Made by a program: the position numbers and the translations under genes. From DASYAN01 sp963727755 (GTDB taxonomy: Bacteria > Chloroflexota > Ktedonobacteria > Ktedonobacterales > Ktedonobacteraceae): 64,000 nt of DNA. The DNA lies in contig CAVSHN010000004.1 in the NCBI GenBank assembly GCA_963727755.1, forward strand, positions 1-64,000. The letters run 5' to 3'. The first letter of the stretch is position 1, and each line of letters begins with the position of its first letter. A model generated the notes under the pieces. That model was not told the origin of the DNA. It saw only the letters and a program-made list of their open reading frames with translations, and made no database searches. Below, one piece after another: positions 29,548 through 35,698 of the stretch.

Positions 29548-29785
29548 GTTAAATGGTCCTTTCTTTCGCTAAAAAACTGTTGATCTATGGTGTCAGAAAT
29601 AGTACCTCAAAGCTTCTCTCAAATGTTGTATTTCTAATTAATTCATCCATCATCTACATTCAGCAGATTAAGGAAATAATTACAACACTATACTTTTCGG
29701 ACTACAATCAGATCACCTGTTTTAAGTATAGAGGAATCATAGAACATACAAACTTAAATATTTTACAGTTATATAGTGAAATATA
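29548..29785 (-). promoter_or_regulatory. Shared promoter/5'-UTR module of peptide 6
   Basis: TATACT is the complement of 29725-29730, then in sense TAAAACAGGTGATCTGATTG. Ends in AAAGGACC before ATG. Confidence 0.6.
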
Positions 29786-29959
29786 ACGGCAATCTGCATT
29801 GCAGTGATAGCATCTCTACATGGGAGATTCCACGTCTAAGAAGCTGCGTGCAAAGTGGCAAGAAACCGCTTCTCAAGCCTGTCCTTACATCAGTTTAATG
29901 ACTTCTCACACAGCCTCTAAGCATTACTTGTCAGGGCACCGGTTGGGAGAGTTTAGGAG

Positions 29960-30154
29960 CTACGATACTGTCTTAGCGACAGTGCCTGTAAGCACACTCA
30001 CAGTGTTAACGGCTATTGTGCCAGAAAAAATCACCTGCGTTCCTGACTGACTGAACAAATCCAACACATCCATGATACCCTGTGCCCCATAAATAACCTC
30101 AAGCTCTGCTTCGGTCAACTCAATCTCTTCAAAACTACTTACAATATTGTCCAT
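29960..30154 (-). CDS. Double-glycine-type leader peptide, array member 7
   Basis: 64 residues from ATG 30154 (AAAGGA 9 bases upstream; two extra upstream codons are possible but not needed). Leader 24 residues, MDNIVSSFEEIELTEAE, ending IYGA. The core of 40 residues (QGIMDVLDLFSQSGTQVIF and onwards) ends VLTGTVAKTVS, a shorter relative of member 6. No Cys. Confidence 0.72.
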   Translation of the reverse strand: MDNIVSSFEEIELTEAELEVIYGAQGIMDVLDLFSQSGTQVIFSGTIAVNTVSVLTGTVAKTVS

Positions 30155-30385
30155 GCTCAATATTCCTTTACTTCATTAAAAACCATTCATCTATGGTATC
30201 CGAAATAGCACCTCAAAGCTTCTCTCAAATGTTGTATCTCTAATTAATTCATCCATTATCTACATTCAGCAGATTAAGAAAATAGTTACAACACTCTGCT
30301 TTTCGATCTATAGTCAGATCACCTAATCTAAGTATAGATTGATCTTATAACAGACAAACTTAAACATTTCATAGTTACACAGTAA
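30155..30385 (-). promoter_or_regulatory. Shared promoter/5'-UTR module of peptide 7
   Basis: TATACT is the complement of 30331-30336, followed in sense by TAGATTAGGTGATCTGACT. Confidence 0.6.
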
Positions 30386-30435
30386 AATACACATCTTATC
30401 TGTATACAGCGATAGCATTTTCACATAAATAGGGT

Positions 30436-30480
30436 CCCTCCAAATGGCGCAATAAATTGCCTCATTTACAATTTATTGCA
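30436..30480 (-). repeat. Short dispersed repeat, partner of 28398-28440
   Basis: CCCTCCAAATGGCGCAAT then AAATTGCCTCATTTACAATTT. An internal inverted pair could form a hairpin; a GGGCCC-like segment follows at 30490. Confidence 0.5.
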
Positions 30481-30566
30481 TGATTTGTAGGGGCCCGATT
30501 ATGAGCTTTGACTTTTTAATCTGATGATCCTCGTGCACAATCCTTGGCGGCTTAATTTTTCAAAAA

Positions 30567-30716
30567 TTACCAACCACCATCGGAGTCGTCGTCGGGTGCA
30601 TCGGCCGGGCAAGAACCCCCACACCCACCATAGATAAGCTCAAGCTGTGCATCTGTCAACTCCAGCTCTGCTTCTGTCGGCTCGCTATCTTCCCAAGTCC
30701 GTATAATGTTGTCCAT
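30567..30716 (-). CDS. Short Cys/Asp-rich leader peptide, array member 8
   Basis: 49 residues. Leader of 31 residues (24 plus one heptad): MDNIIRTWEDSEPTEAELEL, then TDAQLELIYGG. Core of 18 residues, CGGSCPADAPDDDSDGGW, with two Cys close together and five Asp. The stop TAA is at 30567-30569. The start has the shared AAAGGA and promoter module. The small acidic, Cys-bearing core differs entirely from its neighbours. Confidence 0.7.
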   Translation of the reverse strand: MDNIIRTWEDSEPTEAELELTDAQLELIYGGCGGSCPADAPDDDSDGGW

Positions 30717-30955
30717 GTTCAATGATCCTTTCTTTTATTGAAAAACTGTTCATCTATGGTGTCCGAAATAGCACCTCAAAGCTTCTCTCAAATGTTGTAT
30801 TTCTAATTAATTCACCCATTGCCTATCTAATTAAGGAATTTAAGGGGATAGTTACAACATTCTACTTTTCGGTTTCCAATCAGATCACCTGTTTTAAGTA
30901 TAGACAGTTCCTCGAACAGGTAAATTTAAATATTTCATAGTTATATAGTGAAATA
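30717..30955 (-). promoter_or_regulatory. Shared promoter/5'-UTR module of peptide 8
   Basis: TATACT is the complement of 30897-30902, followed in sense by TAAAACAGGTGATCTGATTGG and GAATGTTGTAAC. Confidence 0.6.
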
Positions 30956-31080
30956 TAATGCACATCTGCATACTGCGATAGTACCCTCACACGGGTAGTT
31001 CTACATCATAAGCATGGCTTGTCAGAGGGTCAATTGGGAGAAGTTCGCAATCCTCCGGCTTTGAGCCACTACCCACAGAA

Positions 31081-31148
31081 AAGGGCAAAGGAACGACTCT
31101 TCCTTTGCCCAAATACGGAGTTCGCTTGCCGAGGCTAGCTAACCTTGC
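31081..31148 (-). repeat. 3' double-hairpin module downstream of the VWA gene
   Basis: GGGCAAAGGA pairs with TCCTTTGCCC (31083-31110), followed in sense by TTTTCTGTG, which would serve as a T-rich tail. The second segment, starting CGGAG, is present but poorly paired. Confidence 0.55.
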
Positions 31149-31183
31149 AATTTCTCCCACGCTATCTACCATCGAAGGCAGCA

Positions 31184-32323
31184 TTAGCGAACTATCGAAG
31201 TCACATTGTCAGTAAATGTGTCATGATGGGTCTTGTTCGCAGCACTGGTTCCGTTGATGGTCACCGTATGAGTACGACCTGTAGGAGGAACAGGAGTTGG
31301 GACAGTGATGGTCAGAGTCTGGTGACCGATATCACCACCGTCTGCCAGGACCCTAATATCAAAATTGTGCACACCAGGGCTAGCATCAGCTGGAACGCTG
31401 ATAGTGACAGTGAAGTTCAGTGTAGCAGGCAGCACAGTCACAGGACCCACATTAGCCGGATCGAAGCTGATCCACGAGGCATCCGGGTTAGGAGCGACGA
31501 CCTCAAGGTGCACATTGCTAACCGATGCCGAAGCTGCCTTGATTAGCGACTCGAGCTGATCCGCAATCGAGGAGCCAAGGTTGACCGCTGCGCTGCCAGG
31601 GTAGCTCGCAGCCGTGATCTGTGTGTAGCAATTCAAGATACCATGTGCAGCGATCACAAATAGCGTCCGTTGCGCAGCCTTCAGGTTCGCAACTACGGTA
31701 CCAGTGGACAGACCATGGGGATCGGAACTAGTATCGGTGCACCCCGGTGAGAAAGAGTTGCCAGCGCCATGAGGCTCTGCGTCAGTGATGAGCACGGCAA
31801 ACTTGCGAGTCCCCGACCTCCATAACGGCGGGCCATCCGGTGTGGCGTTGGCCATCACTAGGTTCTGCGCCTCAGGGGTGTCACCGCCGCCACCAGCTGT
31901 CATGGCATTGATGGCACTCTGCACTGATGATGCATCGTTGGTGTTAGACTGTCGGACTACATACTCCTGCGAACCGTCACTGGCATCTTTGAAGTCGACT
32001 ACCGAGAAGTTTGTATCTGGGATGTCAGTGTGGATCTTGTTAACTAGGTCGGTAGCCTGGGACTTAGCCTGCGCAATAACATCGCCCATGCTGCCTGTCG
32101 TATCGATGGCGATCTCAATGTCGGCCTTTTGAGGCAGCGCCGGGACGGTCACCGTCTCATTGTTCGTAGCTCTCTGGCCAGCATTGACTGTCAAAGATAC
32201 ACTCGGCGGCGACACGGCGGCATGCGCTGGTATTGTTGGCATGAGAAGTACAATCCCCGTCAGGAGCACAGAGAAGACTGCAAGAGATTTTGAAAATTCG
32301 AGTCTCCATATAATATTGTTCAT
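31184..32323 (-). CDS. Secreted von Willebrand factor A domain protein
   Basis: 379 residues. The N-terminal signal peptide (SLAVFSVLLTGIVLLMPTIPAHA) implies export. The VWA domain follows, with IEIAIDTTGSMGDVIAQAK containing the MIDAS D-x-(T)-G-S-M pattern (a Thr replaces the usual first Ser), then FSVVDFKDASDGSQEY and KFAVLITDAEPHG. The C-terminal part (about 300-379) looks like a beta-sandwich region. The first residues, MNNIIW, resemble the start of the peptide leaders, and the gene carries the same promoter and 5' leader module, so it is probably co-regulated with the peptides. Possible role: a surface or extracellular binding partner. This is inference. Confidence 0.8.
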   Translation of the reverse strand: MNNIIWRLEFSKSLAVFSVLLTGIVLLMPTIPAHAAVSPPSVSLTVNAGQRATNNETVTVPALPQKADIEIAIDTTGSMGDVIAQAKSQATDLVNKIHTDIPDTNFSVVDFKDASDGSQEYVVRQSNTNDASSVQSAINAMTAGGGGDTPEAQNLVMANATPDGPPLWRSGTRKFAVLITDAEPHGAGNSFSPGCTDTSSDPHGLSTGTVVANLKAAQRTLFVIAAHGILNCYTQITAASYPGSAAVNLGSSIADQLESLIKAASASVSNVHLEVVAPNPDASWISFDPANVGPVTVLPATLNFTVTISVPADASPGVHNFDIRVLADGGDIGHQTLTITVPTPVPPTGRTHTVTINGTSAANKTHHDTFTDNVTSIVR

Positions 32324-32545
32324 GTGAAATTTCCTTCCCCTTGTTCAAAAACTGTTGATCTATGGTGCCCAAAATACAACCTCAAAGTTTATAACCAAAT
32401 ATTGCAGTTTATGCTATCTCCTACTTAAAATTATGCAGTTCAAGGCAATAAACATACAATACATCCTTCTCAGTTCCTACCGGGCCACCTAGCATAAGTA
32501 TAAAGAGTCTCAAAATAAATACTATCGAATGTTTATACAATTATG
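32324..32545 (-). promoter_or_regulatory. Shared promoter/5'-UTR module of the VWA gene
   Basis: TATACT is the complement of 32497-32502, then in sense TATGCTAGGTGGCCCGGT, and AAGGAA before ATG 32323. The spacing from -10 to start (about 175 bases) matches the peptide genes. Confidence 0.55.
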
Positions 32546-32844
32546 GTTGGCATTCCTGGAGTTGAGCATGAATATCCTAGGAATATGATGGATTGCTAAC
32601 AAAGCTACGATATTATAGATAAAATAATCAATGGTACCTGCTGAATTTCTGGTTTCATTTGCAATGCCAGATGCTCTTTAACACAAGGTCATCTCAAATT
32701 GAACTCAAGTCACCCAAAAACTAGCACCATTGGTTAGATACATGTCTCATAACGGAGGCGACAAATGATGTTGATGAGAGAATTTGTCTACCTGCTGGAC
32801 GAGGATAAAAAGAAGAGGATGCAAGATAACTACTGAGAAGGGAA
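32546..32844. other. Intergenic stretch, no gene seen
   Basis: About 300 bases between the VWA promoter module and the 3' module of peptide 9. No supported coding sequence or clear repeat. Confidence 0.4.
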
Positions 32845-32910
32845 GGCAGAGGAACAACTATCCCTCTGCCCAAATGCGGAGTTCGCTTGCCAAGGCCAGT
32901 TTGCTCCGCC
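32845..32910 (-). repeat. 3' double-hairpin module downstream of peptide 9
   Basis: GGCAGAGG (32845-32852) pairs with CCTCTGCC (32863-32870). Compensating changes relative to the GGCAAAGG/CCTTTGCC copies keep the stem. GCGGAG ... CTCCGC (32876-32909) is the second stem. Confidence 0.6.
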
Positions 32911-32956
32911 ATTTCCACCCTCCAGCGAGGGCAGCATCTGTGAGTTGCCTGAGAAA

Positions 32957-33190
32957 CTATAAGGTGAATGTGGTGCCGACAATAGTGAACTGCCCGTGAA
33001 TACCACCATCAAAACTGACGTTTGTTCCCGTGATTGCGAGAGGAGCCTCCAGAGGAGTGCCGAACAGATCTCCCGTGAAAGTCCCCTCAAATCCTTGTCC
33101 TCCAGAGATACCATCAAGCTCTGCCACTGTCAGCTCAAGCTCTGCCACTGTCAGCTCGATCTCTTCAAAATTACGTACAATGTTATCCAT
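32957..33190 (-). CDS. Double-glycine-type leader peptide, array member 9
   Basis: 77 residues. Leader of 31 residues with a visible duplicated heptad (IELTVAELELTVAEL) ending ISGG. Core of 46 residues, QGFEGTFTGDLFGTPLEAPL and onwards, ends FTIVGTTFTL: Thr/Gly/Phe-rich, no Cys. AAGGAA lies before ATG. Confidence 0.75.
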   Translation of the reverse strand: MDNIVRNFEEIELTVAELELTVAELDGISGGQGFEGTFTGDLFGTPLEAPLAITGTNVSFDGGIHGQFTIVGTTFTL

Positions 33191-33430
33191 GTTAAATGTT
33201 CCTTCCTTTTGTTAAAAAATTGTTCATCTATAGTGTCCAAAATAGCCCCTCCAAGCTCCCATCAAATACTGTATTTTCAAATAGGACACCCACTTCTACT
33301 TCTCTTTGTAGTTTCATGGACTTTCCAACACAGCGTTTTGCTTTTCGGTCTTAATCGGCTCACCTAGTTAAATTATACACGCACGTTAAAACATGCTAAC
33401 TTAAATGTTTCATAGCTATATAATGAAATA
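33191..33430 (-). promoter_or_regulatory. Shared promoter/5'-UTR module of peptide 9
   Basis: The -10 here is TATAAT (complement of 33372-33377), a better consensus than TATACT. In sense it is followed by TTAACTAGGTGAGCCGATT. Confidence 0.55.
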
Positions 33431-33580
33431 CCATATCTATTTGCATAGAGCGATGGTACATTCATACCATGAAGTCTGCGTCGTAAGTACTGCTTGTCAG
33501 AGGGTCAATTGGGAAGAAGTCAACACCAAAGAGCCAGAAGTGGCACTGTACGATTGAGAAGAGGACTCAGAGTTATAGCA

Positions 33581-33616
33581 AAGAGGGGAGGACACTGCTG
33601 AGTGCCCTCTCCTCTT
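33581..33616 (-). terminator. Stem-loop terminator after peptide 10
   Basis: AAGAGGGGAGGACACT pairs with AGTGCCCTCTCCTCTT (two mismatches) around a four-base loop, 120 bases after the stop of peptide 10. Confidence 0.6.
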
Positions 33617-33735
33617 CATTATCAAAGGCTATGCTTCACAAGAGCTTACCAGGACTCTTGCCTTAGATTTTGCTCCCAAACTTTTTGGTTTCTTCGTCAT
33701 CATAGGAAAAGGAAAACTTTTTATGCTTGGAAACC

Positions 33736-33909
33736 TCAAAGTTCAAGATTTGACGAATTTAACGATAATGATAGATCTTCACTATTCTTATCGTTCTTAG
33801 CATGTTTAGCATGTTTAGCCCCACAAATAGCCATAAGCTGTTCATCAGCCAATTCAAGTTCTCCTGCTAGATTCGCTTCATTCTTCCAAGTTTGTACAAT
33901 ATTACTCAT
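33736..33909 (-). CDS. Leader peptide with Lys/His/Ser-rich core, array member 10
   Basis: 57 residues from ATG 33909 (AAAGGA 10 bases upstream; the longer reading frame upstream lacks leader similarity). Leader 31 residues: MSNIVQTWKNEANLAGE, then LELADEQLMAICGA. Core 26 residues: KHAKHAKNDKNSEDLSLSLN and a short tail, with an AKH repeat and no Cys. Hydrophilic, unlike members 4-9. Confidence 0.65.
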   Translation of the reverse strand: MSNIVQTWKNEANLAGELELADEQLMAICGAKHAKHAKNDKNSEDLSLSLNSSNLEL

Positions 33910-34135
33910 TTGAACAAATTCCTTTCTCTCATTCATGAGACTACTATTGGTAATCCACGGTGTTCGAAATACAACATCAAGGCTTTGTCAATTAAAGGTT
34001 ATATTTCTAAGAATTACCTTATATTATCAATTAATAAAATATTAAAGTAATCCTTATATAATACCTTTCTTTTTACACCTGAGGCGGAGCACCTAATATC
34101 ATTATATATAGTTTCCAAAATCAAATAAATGAATA
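33910..34135 (-). promoter_or_regulatory. Shared promoter/5'-UTR module of peptide 10
   Basis: TATAAT is the complement of 34101-34106, followed in sense by GATATTAGGTGCTCCGCC. Sequence between is more diverged but the AAATACAACATC-type segment before the start remains. Confidence 0.5.
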
Positions 34136-34164
34136 CTAACGAGCCCCTAGCTCAAATAAAAGAA

Positions 34165-34198
34165 GAGAGCCAGCATGCTGAATAGCACACTGGCTCTC
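34165..34198 (-). terminator. Terminator after peptide 11
   Basis: GAGAGCCAG pairs with CTGGCTCTC. In the minus direction the stem is followed by TTCTTTTATTTG. Confidence 0.65.
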
Positions 34199-34216
34199 CC
34201 TTATTAACTTCTCACA

Positions 34217-34522
34217 CTACCCGACATGAATCTTTTTGCATTCTTCCTCTTTTGTGAAAAAGAAAACCTTTTTCTTCTTTTTCTTGACAACGAGAAGATC
34301 ATGAAGACATCCAAGAGATGCGTCTGGAGCAGGAACAGAGCTAGTACCTTCTACAGCAGGATCAGATGTATCATCTGCGCCATCATCATTCGCATCTGCT
34401 GGAATTGCGTCGTCAGAGCTATCATCCGACGCACCATAGACAGCCTCAAGCTGTGCATCCGTCAACTCGATTTCCTCTGCAGAAATCATTTCATCTTCCC
34501 AAGTTCGTACAATGCTTGTCAT
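34217..34522 (-). CDS. Leader peptide with acidic core and Lys-rich tail, array member 11
   Basis: 101 residues from ATG 34522 (upstream in-frame codons lack leader similarity). Leader 31 residues: MTSIVRTWEDEMISAEEIEL, then TDAQLEAVYGA. The 70-residue core is split in character: first about 35 residues are Asp/Ser/Ala-rich (SDDSSDDAIPADANDDG), then a Cys (GCLHDLLVV), six lysines in a row, FFF, and a basic tail ending KKIHVG with a second Cys. Opposite charges at the two ends could allow self-association, which is speculative. Confidence 0.7.
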   Translation of the reverse strand: MTSIVRTWEDEMISAEEIELTDAQLEAVYGASDDSSDDAIPADANDDGADDTSDPAVEGTSSVPAPDASLGCLHDLLVVKKKKKKVFFFTKEEECKKIHVG

Positions 34523-34735
34523 GTTAAAATTTCCTTTCTCTTGTTCATGGTATGATACCATTGTTCATCTACGGTGTCCGAAATACAACATCAAGGTTTT
34601 TTATGATTAAAGGCTATACTTCATAAGAATTACCTTCATTCGTCATTACACGACTTATAAGGATAATTCTACGCAAGTTTTTTCCTTTCTGGATTATAAC
34701 CGGATCACCTAATAACATTATACGCATGCCGTATA
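34523..34735 (-). promoter_or_regulatory. Shared promoter/5'-UTR module of peptide 11
   Basis: TATAAT is the complement of 34717-34722, followed in sense by GTTATTAGGTGATCCGGTT, the cleanest form of the conserved segment. Confidence 0.6.
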
Positions 34736-34999
34736 ATAAAACAAATTATATATCTAGGTGTGTAGTATCAGCTATCAATAAGAAGCTGATACACCTATCT
34801 ACCGACTGCTACCTTTCACTGAGAGAGGCAGAGAGTAGCCCAAGGACTGGACAGGTAGGATATGAGCAGTACCCTACCCACCGTTCATCTTCTAAGCTAA
34901 GCTTAGTAAGATCTTACTAATTGCAATCACAATCATCATCGAAATCGTGGCATTTTCTCTTATTTCTCTTCTTTCTCTCCTCAATATCTACATCTATAT

Positions 35000-35195
35000 C
35001 TAGACAAAGCGAAAGATGTAGGTTAATCCTACTAAGAAACCCACACCCCCCACACTCACCAAAGGGATTTCGTGATCACAGTCGAGAAAGTCATGGCCAC
35101 ACGCTCCATAAATAGCTTCAAGTTGCGTGTCGGTCAGCTCGATTTCTTGCTGCGGGATTCTTTTCATCTTCCCATATACGTACAATATTGTTCAT
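35000..35195 (-). pseudogene. Leader peptide gene with frameshifted leader, array member 12
   Basis: The conserved start ATG 35195 reads MNNIVRIWEDE with the usual GAAAGG upstream, but the rest of the leader (QQEIELTDTQLEAIYGA) is in another frame. From ATG to the end of the GA codon there are 94 bases; removing one gives exactly 31 codons, the leader length of members 8-11. So a single inserted base separates start and core. The core (33 residues) begins CGHDFLDCDHEIPLV and ends with a hydrophobic stretch. A TTG at 35185 could start a shortened leader in frame. Further downstream, 34920-34990 can be read as a KCHDFDDDCDCN-ending segment in yet another frame, perhaps part of the original core. 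Confidence 0.6.
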
Positions 35196-35425
35196 GTAAA
35201 ATGTTCCCTTTCTATTAATAAAAAACTGTTAGTTTATGGTATCCAAGGTAGACCCGCAAAGCCCTTAATTAAATGTTGTATTTTTAAATAATTACCCTAT
35301 TTGGCATTTTATATTATGTAAGGGAATTCATACAACACATCGCTAGTTCATGTCTAACCGGATAACCTGAGATCAGTATATAGGGCCGCAAAATCGGGAA
35401 AACTAAATACCTATATAGTTGTGAG
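35196..35425 (-). promoter_or_regulatory. Shared promoter/5'-UTR module of peptide 12
   Basis: TATACT is the complement of 35375-35380, followed in sense by GATCTCAGGTTATCCGGTT. Most exporter-proximal copy of the module. Confidence 0.55.
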
Positions 35426-35632
35426 CACACACAACCATACTATATACAGTTGTAGGCATATACAACCATACTAAGAGGGTGCGGGGGGAGTTTCAAAGAT
35501 GAAGAAATTGAAACTTGACTCTCGACTCTCCTAGAAAAGGATGCTAGAGTGATAGTGGGTACGTGGCGTGGACATGGCAGGGCGAGATGAGTGCCATCCT
35601 GGGCAAATAAACTGATGGAGACAAAAAAATCA
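35426..35632. other. Intergenic stretch, no gene seen
   Basis: About 200 bases. Contains a short direct repeat (CACAACCATACTA at 35440 and a similar ACAACCATACTA at 35460). No supported coding sequence. Confidence 0.4.
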
Positions 35633-35665
35633 GGGGGAACGGCATGCGCAAAATGCCGTTCCCCC
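35633..35665 (-). terminator. Strong intrinsic terminator after the exporter gene
   Basis: GGGGGAACGGCAT pairs perfectly with ATGCCGTTCCCCC; in the minus direction it is followed by TGATTTTTTTG. Located 34 bases after the exporter stop. Confidence 0.85.
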
Positions 35666-35698
35666 TCTAATAAACTATTTATACATCTATGGCGTGAT

